12,954 nucleotides of DNA from Desulfatitalea sp. (GTDB taxonomy: Bacteria > Desulfobacterota > Desulfobacteria > Desulfobacterales > Desulfosarcinaceae): positions 1 to 12,954 of the forward strand of contig JABDRH010000661.1 of the NCBI GenBank assembly GCA_013041835.1, given 5' to 3'. Every line of letters starts with the position of its first letter. The first letter of the stretch is position 1. The position numbers and the translations under genes were made by a program. The notes beneath the pieces are model-generated. The model was not told the origin of the DNA and searched no databases. It worked only from the letters and a program-made list of their open reading frames with translations. Positions 1 to 6,369 of the stretch are shown in pieces.

Positions 1-105
1 ATCCTGATCAGTGCGGCTGTTGCCGTTGGTTTTACCTTGCGCCTGTTACGGCAGCGCCGCGCAATGGTGCCCGCCAATCCGCCGATTTCGGATGATGAAC
101 ATTAA
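1..105 (+). CDS. C-terminal end of a membrane protein (partial)
   Basis: The frame is open from base 1 and ends in TAA at 103-105, giving 34 visible residues. They start with a hydrophobic stretch (ILISAAVAVGFTL), continue with an Arg-rich turn (RLLRQRRA) and end in a short polar tail (ISDDEH). This looks like the last transmembrane helix of an inner-membrane protein followed by a positively charged cytoplasmic end. The gene stops 12 bases before dapL on the same strand, so it is probably the upstream member of the dapL-lysA operon. A transporter would fit, but nothing visible identifies the family. The rest of the gene lies outside the window. Confidence 0.6.
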   Translation: MLISAAVAVGFTLRLLRQRRAMVPANPPISDDEH

Positions 106-117
106 AGAGAGCCACGA

Positions 118-1341
118 ATGATCCATATCAACGAAAACTATCTAAAACTACAGGCAAATTACCTTTTTACCGATATTGCCAAACGTATCAAGGCCCACCA
201 GGACCGACGCCCGGATCAAAACATCATCCGGTTGGGCATCGGCGATGTGACCCACGCCTTGCCAGCGGTGTGTATTACCGCGTTGCACACAGCGGTGGAC
301 GAAATGGCTGCTGATGACAGCTTTCGCGGGTATGGCCCGGAACAAGGCTACGCCTTCCTGCGCGATGCCATTGCCCGCAATGATTATCAGGCGCGCGGTG
401 CATCCATTGACGCGGAGGAAATCTTTGTGAGCGATGGGGCCAAGTGTGATACGGGCAATTTTCAGGAACTTTTTGATACGGCCATTCGCGTGGCGATTCC
501 CGACCCGGTTTACCCGGTCTATTTGGACACCAACGTCATGGCCGGCCGCACGGGATGTTACAGCGACGGGCGATATGAGGGCATGGTCTATCTGGATTGC
601 ACCGCAAGTAACGGCTTTGTACCGCAACTGCCCGATACCGCGGTGGACCTGATTTATCTTTGTTTTCCCAACAATCCAACCGGGGCCACCATTACCAAGG
701 CCCAATTGGCGGCCTGGGTCGACTATGCCCGGGACAACAAAGCCTTAATTCTTTACGATGCCGCCTATGAGGCGTTCATCCGCGATGAAACCCTGCCACG
801 CAGCATTTACGAAGTGCCGGGTGCCAAAGAGGTGGCCATCGAGTTCCGCAGCTTCTCTAAAACAGCGGGATTTACCGGCACCCGGTGCGCTTTTACCGTA
901 GTTCCCAAGGATTGCATGGCATATTTGTCCTCGGGTGAGCCCACCTCGGTTCATTCATTGTGGCTCCGCCGCCAGACCACTAAATTCAACAGCGTCTCTT
1001 ATCCGGTGCAGCGGGCCGCCGAAGCCGTCTACTCACCCGAGGGCAAGGCGCAGGTCATGGCATTGGCGGATGACTATTTAAAAAATGCAGCCTATATTCG
1101 CAAAGCCTTCACCGCCCTCGGTTTCGAGTGTGTTGGGGGAGTGAACTCGCCCTATATATGGATCAACAGCCGCAGGGATGCTTGGGATTTCTTTGACCTA
1201 TTGCTCGAAAAGGCCGGTGTGGTTTGCACCCCCGGGGTGGGATTCGGAAAATGTGGTCAAGGTTATATCCGCATCAGCGCCTTCAATAGCTATGAAAACG
1301 TACAGGCGGCCATGGCGCGCATCAAAACGGCACTGGGATAG
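118..1341 (+). CDS. dapL: LL-diaminopimelate aminotransferase
   Basis: This is a PLP-dependent class I/II aminotransferase (EC 2.6.1.83). It converts tetrahydrodipicolinate plus glutamate to LL-2,6-diaminopimelate in one step, bypassing the succinylase/acetylase branches of lysine and peptidoglycan synthesis in the cytoplasm. The 407-residue length is normal for DapL. Visible motifs are [12 protein letters not shown] (38-49), GYGPEQGY (71-78), [12 protein letters not shown] (103-114), FPNNPTG (183-189), the PLP-contacting YDAAYEAF (213-220) with D214 and Y217, and the Schiff-base lysine K248 in [10 protein letters not shown]. The [17 protein letters not shown] segment (282-298) is also characteristic of DapL. 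An AG-rich ribosome site (AAAGAGAG) precedes the ATG. The gene lies 30 bases upstream of lysA, so the two act in the same pathway. The dapA, dapB and dapF genes also needed are not in the window. The assignment is firm. Confidence 0.95.
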   Translation: MIHINENYLKLQANYLFTDIAKRIKAHQDRRPDQNIIRLGIGDVTHALPAVCITALHTAVDEMAADDSFRGYGPEQGYAFLRDAIARNDYQARGASIDAEEIFVSDGAKCDTGNFQELFDTAIRVAIPDPVYPVYLDTNVMAGRTGCYSDGRYEGMVYLDCTASNGFVPQLPDTAVDLIYLCFPNNPTGATITKAQLAAWVDYARDNKALILYDAAYEAFIRDETLPRSIYEVPGAKEVAIEFRSFSKTAGFTGTRCAFTVVPKDCMAYLSSGEPTSVHSLWLRRQTTKFNSVSYPVQRAAEAVYSPEGKAQVMALADDYLKNAAYIRKAFTALGFECVGGVNSPYIWINSRRDAWDFFDLLLEKAGVVCTPGVGFGKCGQGYIRISAFNSYENVQAAMARIKTALG

Positions 1342-1357
1342 GCCGAAAAAGAGCCAC

Positions 1358-1363
1358 AAGGAG
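1358..1363 (+). promoter_or_regulatory. Ribosome binding site AAGGAG deciding the lysA start
   Basis: AAGGAG lies 8 bases before the ATG at 1372 and 14 before the in-frame ATG at 1378. This favours 1372 as the start of the diaminopimelate decarboxylase gene. Confidence 0.7.
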
Positions 1364-1371
1364 TTCCTGTC

Positions 1372-2661
1372 ATGCCCATGACCACATCTTACCGAAACCG
1401 GCTTTTACCCGAGCTGAACGACATCGCCGACCATTTTGGCACGCCTTTCCATATTTATGATGAAGCTGGTATTTTGCAAACCGGTCGCCGATTGTCGGCC
1501 GCATTCGCCCCCATAAAGGGATTTCGCGAGTATTTTGCCGTCAAAGCGCTTCCCAATCCGCGTATCCTGACGCTTATGCGTGATATGGGCTATGGCTTTG
1601 ATTGCAGCTCCATTCCGGAGTTGACCCTGGCGCGCCGTGCGGGCGGAAGGGGTAACGATCTGATGTTCACCTCCAACAACACAAGTGTCGAAGAGTTCCG
1701 GGCGGCACAGGCCCAGGGCGGCGCGATACTGAACCTGGATGACATTTCACTGATCCCCAAAGTACCCCATATGCCGTCGTTGATCAGTTTCCGTTACAAT
1801 CCAGGCCCCAGGCGAAGCGGTAACAGTATCATTGGCAATCCGGTCGAGGCAAAATACGGCGTTGCCCATCATCAGTTGATCGATGCCTACCGGTCGGCCA
1901 AGGCTGCCGGCGCCCAACGATTCGGCTTGCATACCATGCTGGCGTCCAACGAACTGAACTCTGTTTACATGATCCAGACCGCACAAATGCTTCTGGATGT
2001 CGCCCAATGGCTTACCTCGGAGCTGTCCATTAAATTCAATTTTATTAATATCGGAGGGGGATTGGGCATACCCTACCACCCGGACGAGCACGAATTTGAC
2101 CTGGAAGCCATGGCTGAAGGCGTGATCGACCGCTTCGCCCAATTTGGCGATCAAAACGGCTACGTTCCCAAGCTGTTCATGGAAAGCGGCCGTTACATGA
2201 CCGGTCCCCATGGGGTGTTGGTCGTACGGGCCATCAATCGCAAGGAGAGCTACCGCACCTATATCGGTGTGGATGCCTGTATGTCCGCCCTGATGCGGCC
2301 AGGCATCTATGGTGCTTATCACCATATTGACGTTTTGGGAAAAGATTCGCATGAGCAGGCCGAGGTGGTGGATGTGGTGGGGTCGTTATGCGAAAACAAC
2401 GACAAATTTGCCATTCAGCGCCGACTGCCGCCCATTGATGAAGGCGATCTGATGATCATCCATGACACCGGAGCGCACGGCCATGCCATGGGGTTTAACT
2501 ACAATGGCAAGCTGCGGCCCAAGGAGCTGCTGCTGCGGGCAGACGGCAGTGTGGAATTGATTCGCAGGGCTGAGCTTGAAACGGACTATTTTTCAACCTT
2601 GTCATTCAAACCGTGTGTCCTGCCTTCGAACCGGACCGATGCATTCTCTGACGACCATTGA
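1372..2661 (+). CDS. lysA: Diaminopimelate decarboxylase
   Basis: This is a fold-III PLP decarboxylase that makes lysine from meso-diaminopimelate. The 429 residues fit the family. An N-terminal alanine-racemase-type barrel carries the PLP lysine K58 in YFAVKALPNP, a Gly-rich phosphate loop INIGGGLGIPY (225-235) and ESGRY (271-275). The C-terminal beta domain has VDACMSALMRPGIYGAYH (300-317), SLCEN (338-342) with the catalytic Cys C340, and GAHGHAMGFNYNGKLRP (367-383) near the second active site. The usual HIGSQ motif reads HTMLASNE here (H187 kept), so this is a divergent LysA branch. Carboxynorspermidine decarboxylase is the main alternative, but its proteins are shorter, and co-location with dapL argues for LysA. 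No convincing terminator follows the stop. Confidence 0.9.
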   Translation: MPMTTSYRNRLLPELNDIADHFGTPFHIYDEAGILQTGRRLSAAFAPIKGFREYFAVKALPNPRILTLMRDMGYGFDCSSIPELTLARRAGGRGNDLMFTSNNTSVEEFRAAQAQGGAILNLDDISLIPKVPHMPSLISFRYNPGPRRSGNSIIGNPVEAKYGVAHHQLIDAYRSAKAAGAQRFGLHTMLASNELNSVYMIQTAQMLLDVAQWLTSELSIKFNFINIGGGLGIPYHPDEHEFDLEAMAEGVIDRFAQFGDQNGYVPKLFMESGRYMTGPHGVLVVRAINRKESYRTYIGVDACMSALMRPGIYGAYHHIDVLGKDSHEQAEVVDVVGSLCENNDKFAIQRRLPPIDEGDLMIIHDTGAHGHAMGFNYNGKLRPKELLLRADGSVELIRRAELETDYFSTLSFKPCVLPSNRTDAFSDDH

Positions 2662-2712
2662 TTTGAATTGAAAATGCACATCCGTTTTATTCCCATAGCC
2701 GGATTATGAGAG

Positions 2713-2741
2713 TTGACCTTTTGCGGAAAAGGGATTAAAGT
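2713..2741 (+). promoter_or_regulatory. Candidate sigma70-type promoter
   Basis: TTGACC at 2713-2718 is followed after exactly 17 bases by TAAAGT at 2736-2741. They match the -35 and -10 consensus at 5/6 and 4/6 positions. Transcription would begin near 2748, directly ahead of the structured segment, and give the gene at 3031 a leader of about 280 bases. Promoter calls by eye are weak evidence on their own; the position in front of the structured RNA raises my trust. Confidence 0.45.
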
Positions 2742-2751
2742 GATGCATCTT

Positions 2752-2856
2752 TGACCGATGTGATGAGCAGCGTGGCAAACTACTGAGTGATACGGGAAAC
2801 GGCAAAGGCAAAAAGTCCCTAAAGTATTCCCTTAGGATAACCGATATCATAGCAAA
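2752..2856 (+). ncRNA. Possible c-di-GMP-I (GEMM)-like riboswitch
   Basis: Several elements appear in the order expected for GEMM/c-di-GMP-I RNAs. A closing helix can form between GTGAT (2760-2764) and ATCAT (2846-2850). GGCAAAC at 2774-2780 is followed by a hairpin CTGA-GTGA-T(A)CGG (2783-2795) with a GNRA tetraloop (GTGA) and one bulged A. GGCAAAGGCA at 2801-2810 resembles the conserved GCAAAGCCA. A second hairpin, CCTAA (2818-2822) with TTAGG (2832-2836), is followed by ATAACCG and could serve as the tetraloop receptor arm. Deviations include the extra G in GGCAAAGGC, the bulge and the weak closing helix, so it may be a diverged member, a decayed one or a chance likeness. No terminator-type expression platform is evident before the gene at 3031. 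Confidence 0.42.
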
Positions 2857-2932
2857 CGGCTATTCCGCATCGATGCATAACCCCCTTCCAAGTTGCTTGT
2901 AAGATTTGGGTCGTGCCCGAAATTAATATTTG

Positions 2933-2947
2933 GTCAATGTGATTGAC
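2933..2947. repeat. Perfect 6-bp dyad GTCAAT-GTG-ATTGAC
   Basis: GTCAAT (2933-2938) and ATTGAC (2942-2947) are exact reverse complements around a 3-base spacer. It could be an operator for a dimeric regulator or a small RNA hairpin within the leader of the gene at 3031. No T-run follows, so it is not an intrinsic terminator. Confidence 0.4.
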
Positions 2948-3030
2948 GTGTAGACAAGAAATAGAGGCGGTGCGCCAGAGTGGTGCCCCTTCAACTGGTG
3001 ACTGAAGCGTGTGTTTAAGGAGATGGATGG

Positions 3031-3693
3031 ATGGATGATTTTCTGCACAACCTTCGAAGCGGAAAACTAAAAAGCGAAAGGCCCAACCGGCCTTACGGTG
3101 ATCCCCAATACAAGGGCGGCCCCCGTCGCAATGTCAATGACCGGCGCAAGGGACATCATGACAATAAGGAATCGACCGAGCGGTTGAATGCCTTAAAAGA
3201 AGTAGTAGAAACCTTTGTGGAATCCCAAAACCGCATGGCCGATGCCTACCATAAAAGGATCCGTGTAGAAGAGCGAAAGGCCAGGGCATTGGAGATTATC
3301 GCCGAAAGCATATACAAAACAATCAATCCTGAAGCAGATAATATCGAAGCACTCTTCGATGTCGAGGCCCGAGCCACCCTCAAGGCACAGATACCGCCGC
3401 CGTCTCCAGCATCCGAAACCGACAAAACATTCACCCCTGAAGCAGTCATTGCCGAAACGCAAAGTGAAGATTGGATGGCTGACGAGGCGTCTAACGCCAC
3501 ATCATCCCGAAAACTGACGGAACTGGATCGTCAAACGCTTCAAACCGTGATCGGTCAAATGCGTGACAAGGGCAACAGTTGGGAAAATATCGCCCGGCAC
3601 ATCACCGCCCAAGGATATCCCACCATATCCGGCAAAGGCACATGGCGTGGGGTGATGGCGAAGAACCTATACGAAAAGATGGCCGAAAAATAA
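3031..3693 (+). CDS. Hydrophilic protein of unknown function with recombinase-like C-terminal segment
   Basis: This is a soluble 220-residue protein with no signal peptide or membrane helix. The N-terminus (1-45) is basic, Pro/Gly-rich and probably disordered. Residues 48-97 are charged, Ala/Glu/Lys/Arg-rich and likely one long helix or coiled coil. An acidic, Pro-rich linker (120-160) leads to residues 163-217, which contain MRDKGNSWENIARHITAQGY followed by PTISGKGTWRGVMAKNLYEKM. That pattern (short helices, W-x-x-I-A, Gly-Y-P-T, G-x-W) resembles the helix-turn-helix part of recombinase/resolvase-type proteins and suggests DNA binding, but no catalytic resolvase domain is present. The start is fixed by AAGGAG 8 bases upstream; the other two ATGs in the ATGGATGGATGG run are out of frame. 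A long structured leader precedes it. I do not recognise a named family. Confidence 0.75.
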   Translation: MDDFLHNLRSGKLKSERPNRPYGDPQYKGGPRRNVNDRRKGHHDNKESTERLNALKEVVETFVESQNRMADAYHKRIRVEERKARALEIIAESIYKTINPEADNIEALFDVEARATLKAQIPPPSPASETDKTFTPEAVIAETQSEDWMADEASNATSSRKLTELDRQTLQTVIGQMRDKGNSWENIARHITAQGYPTISGKGTWRGVMAKNLYEKMAEK

Positions 3694-3711
3694 GGGTGTA
3701 GGAAAGAAATA

Positions 3712-3740
3712 ATTCCACCCGGTTGCGCCGGATTTGGGAT
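3712..3740 (-). terminator. Candidate terminator hairpin for the epimerase gene
   Basis: ATTCCA-C-CCGG, loop TTGCG, CCGG-ATT-TGGGAT can fold into a two-part stem. Read on the - strand, the hairpin is followed by TATTTCTTTCC, moderately U-rich, which would end transcription from the epimerase gene. The + strand side has no T-run. It sits between the two convergent genes. Confidence 0.35.
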
Positions 3741-3756
3741 CGTCTGCAAGGCATCG

Positions 3757-4713
3757 TCATTCGGCTCGAATACTTTTTCGATACCAGGCCAGCGTCTCCC
3801 GGATTCCGGCTTGCATGTTCACCATCGGTTGAAATGCCAGTAGATCCTTAGCGCGTTGTATGCTGGCCAGGGAATGCACGATATCACCGTCCCGCTTATC
3901 TTGGTATGCCGGTTTCCGGTCGCACCCGGCGGCATCGGCGATCATGCGCCACAACATGTTGATCTCCACCGATTGACTGTTGCCCACATTAAATATGCGC
4001 CCCGGTGCGGCGTCATGGTCTGCCGCCAACAAATTGGCCTGTACCACATCCCTGACATACACAAAATCACGGGTTTGCCTCCCATCGCCATAGATGACAG
4101 GTTGCTCGCCGTTTATGGCCCGCGTCATAAAAATCGAAATGACGCCCGAGTAGGTGGATGAAGGGTCCTGTCGGGGTCCGTAGACATTGAAGTACCTTAG
4201 GCATACGGTTTCCAGACCATAGAGGCGATAATAAAGTTGCGCATAGTATTCGTTGGTTAACTTCTGGATCGCGTAAGGGCTGAGCGGCGCCGGTACCATC
4301 GATTCGATTTTGGGAAGTTGGGATGTATCGCCATACACCGCGCTGGAACTGGCCAAAACGACCCGACGCACGCCGTTGCGGCGTGCTGCTTCCAGGACCT
4401 TTATCGTACCCAGATCATTCACCTGGGTTGAGAACACCGGTTGATCTACTGTTTTCGCAACCGAGACGATGGCCGCTTGATGAAAAACCACATCACATCC
4501 TCGAATATGGTCAGCCAAAACCTGTTCATCTTCAATATCACCTTGTACAAAGGTGATATCTTCCATCACCGAATCCAGGTTAATCAAATGACCTCCGGTT
4601 AGATTGTCCAAAACGGCTACGGTGCATCCCTCCAGCACCAATTTTTCCACCAAATGGGAACCGATAAAACCGGCGCCCCCTGTTACCATTGCTTTACGGA
4701 AAGTTACGGCCAT
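3757..4713 (-). CDS. NAD-dependent UDP-sugar 4-epimerase (GalE/WbpP-type)
   Basis: This is an extended short-chain dehydrogenase/reductase of 318 residues. The Rossmann signature GGAGFIG (12-18), the acidic residue in VLDNLTGG (D36) for NAD, the GDIED strand (58-62), HQAA (78-81), S122-S124, the catalytic Y147-x3-K151 pair (SPYAIQK) and RYFNVYGPRQDP (173-184) are all present. The closest remembered pattern is UDP-N-acetylglucosamine/glucose 4-epimerase of the WbpP/TviC type, which feeds surface polysaccharide or O-antigen synthesis. Substrate cannot be settled by eye, and a related dehydratase or UDP-glucuronate epimerase is possible. The ATG at 4713 is preceded on the - strand by GAGGAGAG, a strong ribosome site. 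The gene stands alone and is not embedded in a visible polysaccharide cluster. Confidence 0.88.
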   Translation of the reverse strand: MAVTFRKAMVTGGAGFIGSHLVEKLVLEGCTVAVLDNLTGGHLINLDSVMEDITFVQGDIEDEQVLADHIRGCDVVFHQAAIVSVAKTVDQPVFSTQVNDLGTIKVLEAARRNGVRRVVLASSSAVYGDTSQLPKIESMVPAPLSPYAIQKLTNEYYAQLYYRLYGLETVCLRYFNVYGPRQDPSSTYSGVISIFMTRAINGEQPVIYGDGRQTRDFVYVRDVVQANLLAADHDAAPGRIFNVGNSQSVEINMLWRMIADAAGCDRKPAYQDKRDGDIVHSLASIQRAKDLLAFQPMVNMQAGIRETLAWYRKSIRAE

Positions 4714-4774
4714 GGATCTCTCCTCAACGATGTCATATGCCCGACCTTGTCTTTGCGGGCAATCGATAGTATGG

Positions 4775-4802
4775 CTGACAATAGACGTTATTATTATGTT
4801 AT
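4775..4802 (+). promoter_or_regulatory. Candidate promoter for the small Cys-protein/membrane-protein pair
   Basis: CTGACA (4775-4780) and TGTTAT (4797-4802), spaced by 16 bases, form a plausible -35/-10 pair on the + strand. Transcription would start near 4809, leaving a leader of about 15 bases before the ATG at 4824. The surrounding AT-rich stretch adds support, but this is a by-eye match only. Confidence 0.3.
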
Positions 4803-4823
4803 CAATAATTGGTTTGAAAGGAA

Positions 4824-5021
4824 ATGCACGACCCAGTCCAAATCATATGCCAACGATGTGAATATTATTTCGTCACTTGGGAAAAAAAACATCCCCACGG
4901 ATGCAAAGCCATGGGCTTTAAAAGCGCGCTGCTGCCTAGCCAGGCAGTGTATCGGAATTCAGGCTCGCCATGCCTGCATTATAGATTAAAACTGCGCCGG
5001 CGACCCAAGAAAAAGAACTGA
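4824..5021 (+). CDS. Small four-cysteine (zinc-ribbon-like) protein
   Basis: The 65-residue protein carries C9-x2-C12, C27 and C50, a spacing suited to binding one zinc or an iron-sulfur centre. Conserved-looking blocks are EYYFVTWEKKHPHGCKAMGF (13-32), P38 and SGSPCLHY (46-53), then a very basic tail (KLRRRPKKKN). I recall similar short proteins in Desulfobacterota, sometimes labelled uracil-DNA glycosylase-related in databases. The length rules out a full glycosylase, and the role is unknown. An in-frame TGA at 4815-4817 means ATG 4824 is the first possible start. AAAGGA (4817-4822) sits almost on top of the ATG, an unusually short ribosome-site distance. The stop is 1-4 bases before the next gene, implying an operon with coupled translation. 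Confidence 0.7.
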   Translation: MHDPVQIICQRCEYYFVTWEKKHPHGCKAMGFKSALLPSQAVYRNSGSPCLHYRLKLRRRPKKKN

Positions 5022-5025
5022 TGTG

Positions 5026-6183
5026 ATGAACGATGCCGTGAAAACCGACAGAGCCTGCAAGCTTGAACAAGAGGCGTCAAACACCCTCAGTCCGCCTCTT
5101 TTCGGAATCATGGCGTTGATGCTGGTCGGCTTGCCGCTGATCGGCATTTACCTGAGCGGAACGCAGGTAGCGCCCTTTCTTAAATTTCCGCCGTTGACCC
5201 GGTATGTGCAGCATGCTCCCTTTTCCTGGCCCTATTTTGCATTTTACGCATTGCTCGACGCTGTGTTATTGTTTTTTTCGGTCTACTTGTTGCGCCAGCG
5301 CCCAGGCACACTTCGCCCACCGGCGGTGGTTTCGAGACGACCTCTGCCGCGCTGGGGCTGGTCGGGATTGTTCTGTATGTTGGGCGGTTGGTTTCTCGCA
5401 TGGACCCGGTTTGGCTGGTTTTCCGCTTGGCAGGCGCACACCTTCTGTTTACCGTGGATCGGATATATCATTTTAGTCAACGCCCTATGCGTTAAACGCA
5501 GAAATACAAGCCTGATGACAGACGCGCCCTGTCGATTCGCCGTACTGATTCTTGTCAGCACGCTGTTCTGGTGGGTTTTCGAATACCTGAATCGCTTCGT
5601 ACAAAACTGGTATTATGTGGGCGTGGACGAATTGGGTCCCCTGGCTTACACCGCTTTTGCATCTTTGGCGTTTGCCACCGTATTGCCCGCTGTTTTGAGT
5701 ACGTACCGGGTATTGCTCACCTTTTCCATTTTCGGCAGCAATCGGGTCAGAACCTTGAAAATCAAGATCCCTTGGCCTCGCGCCACGGCCGGTGTCATTC
5801 TGGCAGGTGCAGCGGCGGGACTGGCACTTATAGGTGTCTATCCGGATATATTTTTTTCACTTTTATGGATCAGCCCGCTGCTCATCATCTCAGCCCTTCA
5901 AGCCCTGTCCGGTCGAGAAACCATCTTCTCTTCGTTGCGCTGTGGCGATTGGCGGCACCTCATCTGCGCGGCGCTCGCGGCGCTGATCTGCGGTTTTTTC
6001 TGGGAACTTTGGAATATTGGCAGCCTGGCGCGCTGGAAATACAGTTTGCCCTATGTCGAGCGCTATCACCTCTTTGCGATGCCCATTATAGGCTATGGCG
6101 GCTATCTGCCTTTCGGTCTGGCATGCCTTGCCATTGGTGGCATGATGTTTCGTCGGCGGCATCTATATCCCGATGCTGCATAA
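5026..6183 (+). CDS. Conserved polytopic membrane protein with internal duplication
   Basis: This 385-residue inner-membrane protein has about 10 hydrophobic segments (near 25-45, 70-90, 113-130, 141-156, 172-190, 205-230, 253-272, 275-292, 312-328, 350-373; all residue numbers count from the GTG). The ATG at 5026 is preferred; a GTG at 5023 in the same frame adds one residue. Two halves repeat a pattern: LPWIGYIILVNAL (143-155) then FWWVFEYLNRFVQNWYY (182-198), and LLWISPLLIISAL (280-292) then FFWELWNIGSLARWKY (325-340). Each has an intramembrane Glu, an Asn three residues later and an aromatic W-x-Y 9-10 residues on. IIGYGGYLPFGL (355-366) follows the second copy. Buried acidic residues in duplicated halves recall lycopene-cyclase-type proteins, but I cannot establish that. 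It directly follows the small Cys-protein, with no clear ribosome site of its own, suggesting translational coupling. Confidence 0.82.
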   Translation: MNDAVKTDRACKLEQEASNTLSPPLFGIMALMLVGLPLIGIYLSGTQVAPFLKFPPLTRYVQHAPFSWPYFAFYALLDAVLLFFSVYLLRQRPGTLRPPAVVSRRPLPRWGWSGLFCMLGGWFLAWTRFGWFSAWQAHTFCLPWIGYIILVNALCVKRRNTSLMTDAPCRFAVLILVSTLFWWVFEYLNRFVQNWYYVGVDELGPLAYTAFASLAFATVLPAVLSTYRVLLTFSIFGSNRVRTLKIKIPWPRATAGVILAGAAAGLALIGVYPDIFFSLLWISPLLIISALQALSGRETIFSSLRCGDWRHLICAALAALICGFFWELWNIGSLARWKYSLPYVERYHLFAMPIIGYGGYLPFGLACLAIGGMMFRRRHLYPDAA

Positions 6184-6369
6184 AAAAGACGGGTGAAAGA
6201 AATAGATGTATACAGATATTGAAATCGGCCGTATTCGTCGATAGCTTAAAGGATTTAACAGAAAGTTCATTTCTGGACGATTGAGGCCATTTTTGATCGA
6301 GGCATGTGGCTGCGCTAATGATCTAATTTGAAATGCCGACAATATATAAAAGGTGTGGCAAAAGACGAC

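Larger units (their letters stand above)
2662..3030 (+). other. 369-base intergenic leader region
   Basis: I see no protein-coding frame here. The region holds a sigma70-type promoter (2713-2741), a structured riboswitch-like segment (about 2752-2856), a perfect dyad (2933-2947), a small GC-rich hairpin (GGCG-GTG-CGCC, near 2967-2977) and the ribosome site AAGGAG at 3017-3022. Taken together it reads as a leader of about 280 bases for the gene at 3031, not as a terminator region for lysA. Confidence 0.5.

Noticed and set aside
148..705. Long - strand open frame opposite dapL (185 codons)
   Set aside because: It is antisense to an unmistakable dapL, has no family-like motifs or ribosome site, and follows from the codon use of the real gene.
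1747..2352. Long - strand open frame opposite lysA (201 codons)
   Set aside because: It lies wholly inside the lysA coding region, and its translation shows no recognisable domain.
1372..2661. Carboxynorspermidine decarboxylase as an alternative to LysA
   Set aside because: The length (429), the motif set near the second active site and the adjacent dapL all fit diaminopimelate decarboxylase better.
3023..3034. ATGGATGGATGG run at a start codon, a possible phase-variation repeat
   Set aside because: Three tetranucleotide units are too few to slip often. Only the last ATG is in frame, and it has a well-placed ribosome site.
6259..6275. Hairpin CAGAAA-GTTCA-TTTCTG after the membrane protein gene
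   Set aside because: It is AT-rich and lacks a T-run, so it is not a credible terminator.
5571..6284. 237-codon + strand frame overlapping the membrane protein
   Set aside because: It lies out of frame over a clear multi-helix gene, is rich in Arg/His/Cys/Trp as shadow frames are, and has no motif.
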